Origin: M55B118 sp964501715
Lineage (GTDB): Bacteria; Bacillota_I; Bacilli_A; Izemoplasmatales; Izemoplasmataceae
Assembly (NCBI GenBank): GCA_964501715.1
Contig: CAZCTR010000001.1
Span: 1-64,000 of the forward strand
Length of the DNA: 64,000 nucleotides
Direction: 5' to 3'
The translations under genes and the position numbers were made by a program. This document shows, one piece after another, positions 9,401 to 17,758 of the stretch (position 1 is its first letter; each line of letters begins with the position of its first letter). The notes under the pieces were generated by a model. It saw only the letters and a list, made by a program, of their open reading frames with translations. It was not told where the DNA came from and ran no database searches.

Positions 9401-11621
9401 CAGTGGTGAATGTGAACGTCTCTATGAGTGTCTCTTGACCGGTGCCGTCGTTGAGGTCATAGTGATAGACGACTTCCATGGTGTAGGCTGTATCGAAGAG
9501 AAGCCCACTGATGGCTTCACCTTCTGTGAATGTGTCGATAAGGGTGCCGTCTTTCAACACACGGGTCTCGTTGAACGTCGCGATGCTGTCAGGGTCTTCA
9601 AGCTCGAGGTTGTACTCAAGGCCGTTCCAGTTCACATCCGTGTCCACGATGCTGACTGACGGCGTGGTCTTGGCCGTGGTGCTCACAGTATCCTCGATGA
9701 CGAGACTTCGCACTCCCTCGCCGTCGCCTAGGTCGTATTCTATTTCTATGCTGATGTCATATTCACGATCGGAGAAAAGCGATCCGACTGTATGCTCAGC
9801 TGCCAAATCCTGCAGTGTATGCTCCGTGTCGCCGACACGTAAGGTGATGCCATCCTCGATGATGGTCCCATCATTATCAAGGATGATGTAGTCCACACTT
9901 ACGGATTCACTATCCATGATGATGTCATCAATCGAGATCATGGGCGCTTTGTCATCAAGGGTGGCCACGATGTATTGGCTGTCCATCTTGACGCCGGACT
10001 TCACACCCGTGTCGTCCCTGAGGTCATAATCGATCTCGACTTCGACCGTATATGCCTTTTCGGAGACAATCGCATGCTCAAGAAGTGCGCTCGTGCCGCT
10101 TACGCCCTCAAATGTCTGGACAGGCCCGTCGGTACCGGCCTCATAAAGATGGAGGGTGATGGACCCTTCTTTCAAGGTGCCGCTCGGGTCGTTTACATTC
10201 AGATTGACCTCGGCACCTTCCTGAAGCAGCGTCACATCCGAAATCGAGACACTCGGAGCCTCGTTGGCCGGGGTCCTGAGTGTACTCTCATGCACGATGT
10301 CCTGCCTGTATCCCTGTCCGTCCTGCAGGTCATAGGAAGCTTCCACGACGATGCGCAGGCCTTGGTCCGCGTGCAGTCCGCTGAGCTTGAAGAGGCTTTC
10401 CCGGCTGGTGATCTGGGTCTCTTTCAATAGCGTGTCCGTAGATGAATCATAGGCTTTAAGCATCATGTGTTCGACTTCCACACTCTCATAGAGCGTGCTG
10501 GCGTCGATATTGAGTTTGAGCTCGTTCTCGCTTAAAGTGTCTATGTCTGTGGTGATGTCAGCGAGTTCCTTTTCCGGGGTGGTGAACTCTGTGGATGCAA
10601 GCATGACATCCTCTTGGATCCCTTCCCCGTCATTCAAGTCATAATCCACGAAAATTCTCAAGTCATAGGTGTTGTTGTTGAGCAATCCGTCGATGCGGAT
10701 GTCCTCCATGGAATCGAAATCGACCTCGCAAGCACCGCACAGCTCATCATCATGATACACCTCCGCGCGCAAAGAGTCCGTCTCTATGACTTCGCCCGGG
10801 TCTTCGAGATTCAAGTCAAAGGTAAAAGAGGTCTCTTCGACCCTTGGATTGAGAATCGAAGCGGTAGGTTCCGGCTTCGCATCGGTGGTGACGCCTGTCG
10901 CCTCCGCGATGACGATGTCTTGCAATTCTCCCCCGTCCACCTCCGGGTCGTCTGTCTCGTAGTCGGCCACAATGCGCAAATCATACGTGGTGTCGCTCTG
11001 AAGATTCTCGAATGTGTAAGAGAAAAAGTCAGTGTCCAATGTCACTGAGCGCTCTTCAAGAACACCCTCGTCCTCATGGATGATTTCCAAGGTCGCGCTG
11101 ATGAGTGTGGCATCCGGGTCATCGACCGATATTTCGAAACCGATGGATTCGGTATCCGTGGAAAGATCCCCAAAAACGGCCGAAGGGGTGCTTCGCATGA
11201 CGAAAAGGGTATAAGCGTTGTCCTCGGCGACCGAGATGCTTTTGACCCCCTCTTCGTCTATGTATTCGATCTCTTCGACCTCATAGGTCTCCTCCCCCGT
11301 CATGCGTCCCGCACTCAGAGTCAACACGAGGTTGGTCGGAGTGCTATCCTCGGAGAAGCGATGGGCACGGTAGGTCGTGCCTTCAATTCTCACCGTGTTG
11401 AACTCGACATTGTCAGGGTTGGAAAAAGCGAGTTCGACGGTGATGTCAGCATTCTTCTCCACGCGATACGGTGCGAGTTCCCCGTCCTGCACAGGATCCC
11501 TACCCTCGACTGTGAGGCCTTCAAAGACGGGTTCTGCGCTTATTTGTTCCTCCTCCTCGCCACAGGCGGCCAGAAGGGTAAGCATGGTGATGGTCAGAAT
11601 AATGTATGCTATCTTGCGCAT
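6411..11621 (-). CDS. Giant repetitive surface lipoprotein (about 16 beta-sandwich-like repeats)
   Basis: A 1,736-residue lipoprotein, by far the largest gene here. The N-terminus has a basic start, a hydrophobic core and the lipobox LLAAC (Cys20), then EEEE, so it should be lipid-anchored on the outside of the membrane. After a distinct N-terminal domain (about 22-150) come some 16 repeats of 90-110 residues. Each begins near a strand ending in a DPD motif, passes a TAYTVEV-like strand and ends with YDLGDGEG followed by a TTDA-PxxSI linker. The plan resembles fibronectin-III/Ig-like modules; the D-rich loop could bind Ca2+, but that is inference. The protein is strongly acidic. No LPXTG, enzyme domain or C-terminal membrane anchor is seen. 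AAGGAG precedes the ATG. Likely an adhesin or stalk protein; function unproven. Confidence 0.85.
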   Translation of the reverse strand: MRKIAYIILTITMLTLLAACGEEEEQISAEPVFEGLTVEGRDPVQDGELAPYRVEKNADITVELAFSNPDNVEFNTVRIEGTTYRAHRFSEDSTPTNLVLTLSAGRMTGEETYEVEEIEYIDEEGVKSISVAEDNAYTLFVMRSTPSAVFGDLSTDTESIGFEISVDDPDATLISATLEIIHEDEGVLEERSVTLDTDFFSYTFENLQSDTTYDLRIVADYETDDPEVDGGELQDIVIAEATGVTTDAKPEPTASILNPRVEETSFTFDLNLEDPGEVIETDSLRAEVYHDDELCGACEVDFDSMEDIRIDGLLNNNTYDLRIFVDYDLNDGEGIQEDVMLASTEFTTPEKELADITTDIDTLSENELKLNIDASTLYESVEVEHMMLKAYDSSTDTLLKETQITSRESLFKLSGLHADQGLRIVVEASYDLQDGQGYRQDIVHESTLRTPANEAPSVSISDVTLLQEGAEVNLNVNDPSGTLKEGSITLHLYEAGTDGPVQTFEGVSGTSALLEHAIVSEKAYTVEVEIDYDLRDDTGVKSGVKMDSQYIVATLDDKAPMISIDDIIMDSESVSVDYIILDNDGTIIEDGITLRVGDTEHTLQDLAAEHTVGSLFSDREYDISIEIEYDLGDGEGVRSLVIEDTVSTTAKTTPSVSIVDTDVNWNGLEYNLELEDPDSIATFNETRVLKDGTLIDTFTEGEAISGLLFDTAYTMEVVYHYDLNDGTGQETLIETFTFTTEAQDAPEVSLGEITATQEGFSFDYTFLDPDSVIDMDSLTFTYNSESEALATLEGTIHKDGLLSDTTYALTLEAEYDLGDGEGVRSLVIEDTVDTDARTEASAQSDGNTSEVGASIFEMTIDDADETIVDGTLEAVLVNEAGDTLKTWQPSTGEVSLTHHALIYGETLTLTLTADIDLHDGESPEETLLLETTLEVPQYVTYDENTLSEDAFKGTLDLSELSAVITDFDTVESTIRYVDYDETIGQAYLSNQKLFYDVSGLLSDRDIELSVSATYDIGDGEETGVIYSTIIRTSANAVPTASLDITDFNADAGTIDFTAIITDPDSVRLDNSTYAKLYRQNSEGVMELYDTLLLDEEDNEYTFDGLDLDYREFYLIEIETDYYLRDGRGNHEAVNLDVDTVRIDVTPDAPESSITNVATEKGTVTFDVSVTDKHDTIEHDSLYAVLFENGTEVDRHALESHAESVTFSGLANDTEHTISVIADVDLKEASIREEETLDSHTFTSYDAAPDVSLGLDTDKGSLSADIAIADPDDTIDMDSLYAVLYENGVERGRQALDTLDENVTFTELQNNTAYTVTVEADVDYGEASIRTEEVLATESKSTPDVEAAIGFDEESTEHRIDIAISIDDPYDTIMGSEGTVRVLDESGTLKAEFENVTDGVEITLTELLSDHAYTFIFVADTDYHDGEGIVNRTLAEHTVNTDAYTEADATVTMDDVDHDSAEFTVGLDNPDALDADVTAIELHLDDALVDDIESPSVGSFTWSDLQADTAYEIVVTYEYDMLDGEGLRTGTTTETFTTDAYSEPTITIDDMDADENSVQFTVNETDPDDLNTIEAIELLMDDAVVDSIDDPTAGPHSFTDLYSDQSYTIRVMHSYDLSDGTGEQTATVTETFTTDALESPDIAIENQTFDGDDIQVDLSMLDDPDDTVSDMSLELWYDGELQETITPVSGNSTHTFEDVVMPDMEYTIILRADVDLNDANSPYEDAILDEVKLLRLS
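9131..9182 (-). repeat. 52-bp internal DNA repeat, copy A
   Basis: This 52-base stretch recurs at 9689-9740 with only two mismatches and encodes the same DLGDGEGVRSLVIED peptide in two repeat units of the giant lipoprotein. The flanking repeat sequence is much more diverged, which suggests recent duplication or gene conversion. Confidence 0.8.
9689..9740 (-). repeat. 52-bp internal DNA repeat, copy B
   Basis: Second copy of the near-identical segment at 9131-9182, 558 bases away and in the same reading frame of the lipoprotein gene. Confidence 0.8.
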
Positions 11622-11666
11622 GGGACACTCTCCTTATCTCCTCATATAGCTTGGTTTGTCGAATTA

Positions 11667-11695
11667 ATTTTATCACATCGCACAACAAACAACAA
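11667..11695 (-). promoter_or_regulatory. Putative promoter of the lipoprotein gene
   Basis: Minus-strand TTGTTG (11695-11690) and TAAAAT (11672-11667) with a 17-base spacer, in the 92-base gap after dinB. The -10 is good; the -35 matches only in TTG. Confidence 0.45.
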
Positions 11696-11713
11696 TTCCC
11701 TTTGTCGGCGGTC

Positions 11714-12901
11714 TCAGTCATCCTTGTTTCCTTCAAAACCCTTTTTGAGAATGGTTTCACCGTATTGGCTGTTGATGCTTTTTAAAAGGGTGGAAATCTC
11801 GTCCTGGCGGTCCTTGCTTCTGTCGATCTCATAGATGGTGAGCTGTTTGAAAAGCTGCTCGGTCTTCTCTAGATTTGAAGCGCTCACCCCTAGAAGGTGT
11901 ACCGGTTCATCACTCTTATATAAGCTGTCGAAAAGGTGTTCGACTTCACTGAAAAGCTCATAGAAGTGATGGGTGTGGTATTCCATCGTGACGCCTTTGG
12001 AATGATTTTCAAAGGACGCGGTGCGCATTTGCACGGTGATGGTCTTGCAGGCGAGGTCCTTGTCCTTGAGCCGTTCACTCACCCTGTTCGTGAGGTTTTC
12101 AAGGGCGGTGATCATCTCCTGGTATTCATGCAGATACCCGTCGAATGTCTTCGAATTGCCGATGCTTTGGTGCTTCTCCTGACGAGACGGGTCGAGGACC
12201 CTCTCGTCATACCCATGGACCTTTTTGATGAAGCTATCCGTCGCATTGCCGAGAAAAGCGCGAAGCTTCTTCCTGTCTTCAAATGTCGCGAGGTCTCCAA
12301 TGGTCTCGATGCCCAGAAGCTTGAGGTTCGGCACTGTCTTCTTTCCGATGCCGTGCAGGTCCTCTATGGGGAGTTTCCACAGTTTCTCCTTCACATCGCG
12401 TTTTCTCAGAACCGTGATGCCCTGTGGTTTTTTCATATCAGAGGCCATCTTCGCGAGGAACATGTTCGGCGCGATGCCGATCGATACCGGAAGGTCGTAG
12501 CGCTCAAGCAGATCCTTCTGCATCTGTTCAGCGAGTTTTACAGGATGCCTATCGCCCACGGCTTCGGTCATGTCGAGATACCCCTCATCAATCGATGCGG
12601 GCTCAAGCTTGTCGGTATACGTTCTCAGATATTCAAAAAAGTATCCGCTGTATTTTGTGTAGATCTCGAAGTTCGTCGGCAGCACCTTGATTTTTGGGCA
12701 AAGCCTTCTGGCCTCCTGCAACGGCATGGCGCTTGTGACCCCGTATTTCCGCGCCTCATAGTTGGCGGTCGTCAGGATGCCGCGGTCGCTTGTGGGACCG
12801 ATGCCTAGCGGAACGCCCTTGAGTTCAGGATTCTCCGCCATTTCGCAACTCGCGAAAAAAGCGTTCAGGTCGATATGGAATATGATCCGATATTTTTTCA
12901 T
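11714..12901 (-). CDS. dinB: DNA polymerase IV (Y-family, translesion)
   Basis: A 395-residue Y-family DNA polymerase that copies past damaged bases. Metal-binding Asp11 lies in HIDLNAFFA and Asp105-Glu106 in SIDEGYLD; the helix-hairpin-helix region GIGKKTVPNLKLLGI and a little-finger domain follow. Full length for the family. The last residues do not show a clear consensus clamp-binding peptide, though QLTIYEI is a possible internal one. AAAGGAAAG precedes the start. It is divergent from a small membrane protein gene and stands apart from the other repair genes in this window (recN, mutL, mutS). Confidence 0.93.
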   Translation of the reverse strand: MKKYRIIFHIDLNAFFASCEMAENPELKGVPLGIGPTSDRGILTTANYEARKYGVTSAMPLQEARRLCPKIKVLPTNFEIYTKYSGYFFEYLRTYTDKLEPASIDEGYLDMTEAVGDRHPVKLAEQMQKDLLERYDLPVSIGIAPNMFLAKMASDMKKPQGITVLRKRDVKEKLWKLPIEDLHGIGKKTVPNLKLLGIETIGDLATFEDRKKLRAFLGNATDSFIKKVHGYDERVLDPSRQEKHQSIGNSKTFDGYLHEYQEMITALENLTNRVSERLKDKDLACKTITVQMRTASFENHSKGVTMEYHTHHFYELFSEVEHLFDSLYKSDEPVHLLGVSASNLEKTEQLFKQLTIYEIDRSKDRQDEISTLLKSINSQYGETILKKGFEGNKDD

Positions 12902-12931
12902 AGAAAACTTTCCTTTTTAAGCCATATGCAG

Positions 12932-12937
12932 TATAAT
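12932..12937 (+). promoter_or_regulatory. -10 element for the small membrane protein gene
   Basis: TATAAT lies 38 bases before the small gene start in the 73-base divergent gap with dinB. No convincing -35 is seen at the right distance. Confidence 0.4.
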
Positions 12938-12974
12938 GAGACACGGATTTCAGACTTCCCGAAGAGGTGAGAAC

Positions 12975-13148
12975 ATGCCAGAAAGCAGAAAACGCGTCAA
13001 GAAAAACCAAGAAGAGAAATCTCCGGTCTATGTCAACCCGCTCAAGAAAACCTGGGGCAAGGTGGTCGTCATCATCCTTGTCACCGCGTTCTTGCTGGGG
13101 CTTGTCGCAGTGACTGCCGTTGTCATGTGGCAAGTCGCGTTCATGTAG
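12975..13148 (+). CDS. Small single-pass membrane protein (57 aa)
   Basis: This 57-residue protein has a highly basic N-terminus (MPESRKRVKKNQ), a short linker and one hydrophobic helix at about residues 29-53, giving an inside-facing N-terminus. AGAGGTGA before the ATG and a strong terminator behind it make it a real gene. I do not recognise the family; similar small basic-plus-TM proteins occur near cell-envelope and replication genes. It sits alone between divergent dinB and convergent recN. Confidence 0.7.
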   Translation: MPESRKRVKKNQEEKSPVYVNPLKKTWGKVVVIILVTAFLLGLVAVTAVVMWQVAFM

Positions 13149-13165
13149 ACGGCTGAACTTATGAT

Positions 13166-13190
13166 AAAAAGCGCCTTTGGCGCTTTTTTT
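13166..13190. terminator. Bidirectional terminator, small gene/recN
   Basis: AAAAAGCGCC/GGCGCTTTTT forms a 10-bp stem with a three-base loop, A runs and T runs on both sides, between the convergent small membrane gene and recN. Confidence 0.85.
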
Positions 13191-14862
13191 ATTTGAGGAG
13201 CTCCTTGGCACTCTTCAGTGCCTGATCGGTGATGGTGTCCGAAGAGATCATCGTGGCGAGCGCCTTGATGCGCCCGTCATGGTCAAGAGGGTCGATCAGT
13301 GTTTTGGTTCGCTCATCGGTCTCCTCTTTGTAGATGTAGTAATGATGATCGCTCTTCGCCGCCACCTGAGGGAGGTGCGTGATCGCCAGAACTTGGATGT
13401 TTTCGCTGATGGATGCCATCTTTTTGGCCACTTGACTCGCCACATAACCACTGACGCCCGTATCGATCTCATCAAAGATGATAAGTTCGAGCGTGTCCTG
13501 CATCAGTAAAAGCGTCTTGAGCGCAAGCATGATCCGCGACAGTTCCCCACCGCTCGCGACATGCTTGAGCGGTTTCAATGGTTCACCCTTGTTCGTGGAA
13601 AGATGAAAGTCGATGACGTCAATGCCTTCGGCCCTGAAAGCCGAGGCGTCGAAGGGGTCGTCTGAACCGACAGCCTCGAAGACGATTTTGAAAGAGGCGT
13701 TTCTGAGTTCGAGTTCGCCCAATTCCTTTTCGAGGGCCTTCTCGATCCGCTTCGCCGTCTCCTTGCGCCTTTCGCTCAGTGCGTCCGCCTTCTCCTTCAA
13801 TCGGGCATGCGCGTTTTGAACCTTCTCCTTCGCTTCCTTCAGGGCTGTGTCATAATCACCAAAGGCTTCGAGTTTCGCTTCTATCTCTTTTTGATAATCT
13901 ATCAAGTCATTGATGTCGCGAGCGTATTTGCGTTTGAGCTGATCGAGTGAGAACTGTCTCGTCTGAAGGCTTTCCAGCGCTTCGGGGTCGAAATCCATGC
14001 CGTTCAGGTCATCATAAAGGGATTGCCGGACGTCGTCGAGTTCGAAGTACGCGCTCTCGATCCTCTCCTTATAAGTCTTGTAGGTCTCGTTCAATCCCTC
14101 GACCCGGTTCAAGGACTGCGCAGCCTGATAGACCTCATCAAGGTTATCCCCGTCATTGAGGCGCGCATAGGCGTCCTTGAGAGCGGTGAAGATCGCATCG
14201 AAATTCTCCAGCGTTTTAAGCTGCTCTTCAATGTCTTCCTCTTCACCGTATTTGAGGTCATGGCTTTTGATCTCATCAAGCTGATATCTCAACATGTCCA
14301 TCTTTTCAAGGGTGGCGTCTTTCTCCTCCTTGAGTCTTTCATAGGCACTGAACGCTTCCTTGTAGGTTCTGAACGTTTCCTTGTAAGCGTCCTTGAGACG
14401 GGTGATGTTTGGGTCGTATCCGTCTAGAAGGGCGAGATAAGTGGATGGGTTGATCAGCCGTTTGGTGTCATGTTGGGTGTGGATGTCCGCAAGATGGGTG
14501 GTCACCTGCCTGAGGTCCTGCAGGGTGACGGTCTCGCGGTTCATCTTGATGAGGTTCCCGCTCGTGCGTTTCACACGCCGTTCGATCAGAAGCTCATCGT
14601 CCTCATGGGGAATCTCCAGAGCTTCAAGTGCGCTTTTCACATGTGCGGACAGCGGTGAGAAAAGCGCACGCACGATTGCGGTGTCACTGCTTGAGCGGAC
14701 GATGTCGCTTTGGGCCCGGTCACCCAGAAGCAATCCGATGGCGTCGATGAGAAGACTTTTTCCGGCGCCCGTCTCACCGGTGAGCACGTTCATGCCCTCT
14801 TCGAAAGAGACCTCTATGTTCTCGATGATGGCGAAATCCTTCACTTCCAGGTGTCTGAGCAT
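13189..14862 (-). CDS. recN: DNA repair protein RecN (SMC-like ATPase)
   Basis: A 557-residue SMC-family ATPase that organises DNA ends at double-strand breaks. It begins MLRHLEVKDFAIIENIEV, has Walker A GETGAGKS at 29-36, a long coiled-coil centre (about 150-370), the ABC signature in VASGGELSRIMLA and Walker B LIIFDEIDTG. Length is normal. AGGAGG eight bases before the ATG overlaps the tlyA stop region; the gene is twelve bases after tlyA, in the usual tlyA-recN order, and is the last gene of the operon that starts at nusB. Confidence 0.95.
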   Translation of the reverse strand: MLRHLEVKDFAIIENIEVSFEEGMNVLTGETGAGKSLLIDAIGLLLGDRAQSDIVRSSSDTAIVRALFSPLSAHVKSALEALEIPHEDDELLIERRVKRTSGNLIKMNRETVTLQDLRQVTTHLADIHTQHDTKRLINPSTYLALLDGYDPNITRLKDAYKETFRTYKEAFSAYERLKEEKDATLEKMDMLRYQLDEIKSHDLKYGEEEDIEEQLKTLENFDAIFTALKDAYARLNDGDNLDEVYQAAQSLNRVEGLNETYKTYKERIESAYFELDDVRQSLYDDLNGMDFDPEALESLQTRQFSLDQLKRKYARDINDLIDYQKEIEAKLEAFGDYDTALKEAKEKVQNAHARLKEKADALSERRKETAKRIEKALEKELGELELRNASFKIVFEAVGSDDPFDASAFRAEGIDVIDFHLSTNKGEPLKPLKHVASGGELSRIMLALKTLLLMQDTLELIIFDEIDTGVSGYVASQVAKKMASISENIQVLAITHLPQVAAKSDHHYYIYKEETDERTKTLIDPLDHDGRIKALATMISSDTITDQALKSAKELLK

Positions 14863-14874
14863 CTTGAAAACCTC

Positions 14875-15642
14875 CTAGTCACGACTCCAAGCGTCATCGA
14901 CGATTGCGTCTATGTCGATCGGGGTTGTCGGTGTGTCTATATGAAGCAAAAATTCGATGTTCCCGTGCTGCCCCTTGATGGGTGAGGGGATGAGCGAACG
15001 CATGGGCACGGCCATGCCTTCAAGCGATTGGACGTAGCGCTTGAGGATGGATTTGTGTTCTTTCGGATTGTTCACGATGCCGCGACGGTTCCGCTCAGTC
15101 GTCTCGAACTGCGGTTTCAAAAGCACGACCATCTTTGGCCCACAGAGACAATCGAACGCGTGTTTGATGATCGGCAGGCTCGAAGTGAAACTCACATCGA
15201 CAAGCACCAGATCGATCTCTTTGGGCAGGTCGGATGTCTTGATGTCAAGGAAATTGGTATTTTCATATAGGATGACGCGTTCGTCCTTGCGAAGGTCCCC
15301 ATGAAGCTGCAGGGTCCCCACATCAACTGCCAGAACCTCAGAAGCACCATGCTGCAGGGCGCAGTCGGTGAACCCGCCGGTCGAACTTCCGACATCCAGA
15401 ACCCTCTTCCCCTCAAACGATAGGGAGAAGGACCGGATTGCGTGTTCGAGCTTAAGGCCCCCTTGTGACACGTAGGGGTTGTGGATTGAACGGATGGTCA
15501 CTGTGTCCCCGCCCATCACATCGAAACTCGGTTTGGTGATGACACGGCCGTTCACCATGACGCTTCCGGCCCGTATTTCGTTCTGCGCACGATGTCTCGA
15601 GGGGAACCGACCCTCAGCGACAAGGAATCTGTCAAGCCTCAT
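14875..15642 (-). CDS. tlyA: TlyA family rRNA 2'-O-methyltransferase
   Basis: A 255-residue protein with an N-terminal S4 RNA-binding domain (MRLDRFLVAEG...) and an FtsJ/RrmJ-like SAM methyltransferase domain with the SAM motif LDVGSSTGGFTDCAL (about 80-95). Family members 2'-O-methylate cytidines of 16S/23S rRNA and are also labelled hemolysin A. The ATG overlaps the dxs 3-prime end by 11 bases, indicating translational coupling; an upstream TTG is possible but gives only one more residue. Confidence 0.92.
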   Translation of the reverse strand: MRLDRFLVAEGRFPSRHRAQNEIRAGSVMVNGRVITKPSFDVMGGDTVTIRSIHNPYVSQGGLKLEHAIRSFSLSFEGKRVLDVGSSTGGFTDCALQHGASEVLAVDVGTLQLHGDLRKDERVILYENTNFLDIKTSDLPKEIDLVLVDVSFTSSLPIIKHAFDCLCGPKMVVLLKPQFETTERNRRGIVNNPKEHKSILKRYVQSLEGMAVPMRSLIPSPIKGQHGNIEFLLHIDTPTTPIDIDAIVDDAWSRD

Positions 15643-17497
15643 CAAGCAGCGCCTTCATCGTTTCCACGACATTCTCAGCATCCAGCCCATAGCGTTTGAG
15701 CAGCGCGTCTCGATTGCCCTGGGGCACATATCGCCCGTCGAAACCCAACCGCTTGACATGTTTGGGCATCATACCCTTCTCGGCGAGATGGGAAATCACC
15801 ATCGAGCCAAGACCGCCTTGGAGCGTCGATTCCTCATGAATGAGAAGAGCCTCGCCCGAAAGAGACGCGAGCGCGGTCTCATCGAGAGGCTTGATGAAGC
15901 GGGCATTGAGAAGCGACACATCAAGCCCTGAGGCGTCAAGACGCTCTCGTATCGCGTCTATATGGTCGCCAAACGCTATGATGGTCCCTTCTTCGCCTTT
16001 TCGGACCCACTTCCATGACGTATCCTCGATCGGCTCCGACATGGCTTTGATTGAAGCGTTCCGGACCGTTTTCCTTGGATAACGGATGGCGATCGGGCCA
16101 GCGTCATGACGGTGAAAGGCATAGTCGATGGCGGCTTTCAAGGCCGCCGGAGATTCGGGGTGGGCGATGGTCATGTTCGGTATGGACGCAAGCATGGGGA
16201 TGTCGTAGATGCCCTGGTGGGTTTCCCCGTCCCCGCCGACAAGACCGGCCCGGTCGATGCCGATCACCACCGGGGCTTTGAGTCTTGCCATGTCGTGCAC
16301 AATCTGATCATAGGCGCGTTGCAGGAAAGTCGAATAGACCGTAAAGAACACTTGCACGCCGTCCTTCGCGAGATAAGTCGATACGAGCGCGGCGGTGGAC
16401 TCCGCGATGCCGGTGTCGATGAGTTTTCCGGGATGGGCCTTTTCAAAGGCGTAGAGTTCGGCTCCGCCTTTCATCGCCGGGGTGACCACGAAGAAATCCG
16501 GATGGTCGTCGGCATGGGTCTGAAGATGATCCGCGACGATCCGGCTGTAGGTGCTGACACCGTTCTTGCCCTCGTCATGGAAGACGCCGTTGGTGATGTC
16601 GAACGGTTTCGCCCCATGCCATTTGCCAGTGGTGTCGAGTTCCGCAGGAGCGTATCCCTTGCCTTTTTGCGTCCTCACATGGATGACGGTCGGCTGGTTG
16701 TTCTTCTTCGCGGTGTTGAGGGCCCGAAGAAGCTGTTTGAAGTCGTGACCGTCAAGAGGCCCATAATATTGGAACCCGATTGATTCGAAATAGGTGGTTC
16801 CCGTGAGAAAGCCTTTGAGTCGATTCTCGACTTTCGAGGTGAGGGGGCGCAGTTTTCGTGGGACCAACCGGTTCGTTTTCCTTCTCAAAGAACGATAAGA
16901 GCTCTTCATGCGGATTTTTGTGAGCATCCTGGCGAGATGACCGACATTCTTAGAAATGCTCATCTCGTTATCGTTCAGTATGATGATGGGGGTCTTGTTA
17001 GGATAATGCCCGAGGAAATTCAGGCTTTCAAGCGCGACACCGCTTGCCAGTGCGCCGTCGCCGATCAATGCCACCACGTGGTTTGGCGATGATGTGTGCT
17101 CCTTCGCGAACAGCATGCCCGCCGCGGCACCGATCGAGGTCGAGGAGTGCCCGGCTTCGAACACATCGTGTTCGCTCTCCGCATGCTTCAAAAACCCTGA
17201 AAGGCCGTCGAGCTGTCTCAAGGTGTTGAACCTTGAAGCCCTCCCTGTGAGGATCTTGTGGACATAACTTTGATGCCCTACATCGAAAAGGATTCTGTCC
17301 GTCGGTGAGGAGAAGACCTTGTGGAGGGCGATGGTGAGTTCGACAACCCCCATGTTCGAAGCGAGATGACCGCCGGTCTCACTCAAATGATCGACCAAAA
17401 AAGCGCGAATCTCGCTGGAGAGCGCTTCAAGTTCCTTTATGGACAGGTCTTTTAGGAAACCCGGGTTTTGGATGCTATTCAAATCCAAGGCAATCAA
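15632..17497 (-). CDS. dxs: 1-deoxy-D-xylulose-5-phosphate synthase
   Basis: A 621-residue thiamine-diphosphate enzyme that joins pyruvate and glyceraldehyde-3-phosphate, the first step of the MEP isoprenoid pathway. The TPP-binding region starts VALIGDGALASGVALE and ends in NDNEMSIS; HLASNMGVVELTIALHKVF and DRAGLVGGDGETHQG are further Dxs hallmarks. There is no ATG: the start is TTG, either at 17497 (immediately after AAAGAG) or at 17488, which has better spacing. It follows xseB by six bases. The gene supplies precursors for, among others, the MiaA substrate made elsewhere in the genome. Confidence 0.95.
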   Translation of the reverse strand: MIALDLNSIQNPGFLKDLSIKELEALSSEIRAFLVDHLSETGGHLASNMGVVELTIALHKVFSSPTDRILFDVGHQSYVHKILTGRASRFNTLRQLDGLSGFLKHAESEHDVFEAGHSSTSIGAAAGMLFAKEHTSSPNHVVALIGDGALASGVALESLNFLGHYPNKTPIIILNDNEMSISKNVGHLARMLTKIRMKSSYRSLRRKTNRLVPRKLRPLTSKVENRLKGFLTGTTYFESIGFQYYGPLDGHDFKQLLRALNTAKKNNQPTVIHVRTQKGKGYAPAELDTTGKWHGAKPFDITNGVFHDEGKNGVSTYSRIVADHLQTHADDHPDFFVVTPAMKGGAELYAFEKAHPGKLIDTGIAESTAALVSTYLAKDGVQVFFTVYSTFLQRAYDQIVHDMARLKAPVVIGIDRAGLVGGDGETHQGIYDIPMLASIPNMTIAHPESPAALKAAIDYAFHRHDAGPIAIRYPRKTVRNASIKAMSEPIEDTSWKWVRKGEEGTIIAFGDHIDAIRERLDASGLDVSLLNARFIKPLDETALASLSGEALLIHEESTLQGGLGSMVISHLAEKGMMPKHVKRLGFDGRYVPQGNRDALLKRYGLDAENVVETMKALLDEA

Positions 17498-17503
17498 CTC
17501 TTT

Positions 17504-17758
17504 CTAGTCTTCTTCTCCCTCGATGCCGAAAGGTTTCTCACCTTGGTCTGTCATTTTCCTGGTGAGGGCCTTCTCGGCATGTTCGAGTTTGGCATGGCAG
17601 GCTTTGGAGAGTCTCATGCCCTCTTCATATTTCTTCACGGCCTCCTCAAGTGGAAGTTCGCCGTTCTCAAGCGCCTTGACGACTTCTTCCAGCGAATCCA
17701 TGAGGGTTTCGAAGCTTTTCTCTTCAAGGGTTTCTTTTGGTTCTTTCTCTTCGTTCAT
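17504..17758 (-). CDS. xseB: Exodeoxyribonuclease VII small subunit
   Basis: 84 residues with the helical core SLEEVVKALENGELPLEEAVKKYEEGM, diagnostic of XseB, which binds the large subunit to form ExoVII (single-strand DNA degradation from both ends). The N-terminal 15 residues are an acidic extension. Its ATG overlaps the xseA stop by one base (TGATG), with GGAGGAA as ribosome binding site. Confidence 0.95.
   Translation of the reverse strand: MNEEKEPKETLEEKSFETLMDSLEEVVKALENGELPLEEAVKKYEEGMRLSKACHAKLEHAEKALTRKMTDQGEKPFGIEGEED

Noticed and set aside
6411..11621. Repeated DNA as a CRISPR array
   Set aside because: Repeats are coding, about 300 bp long and degenerate, with no spacer structure and no cas genes.
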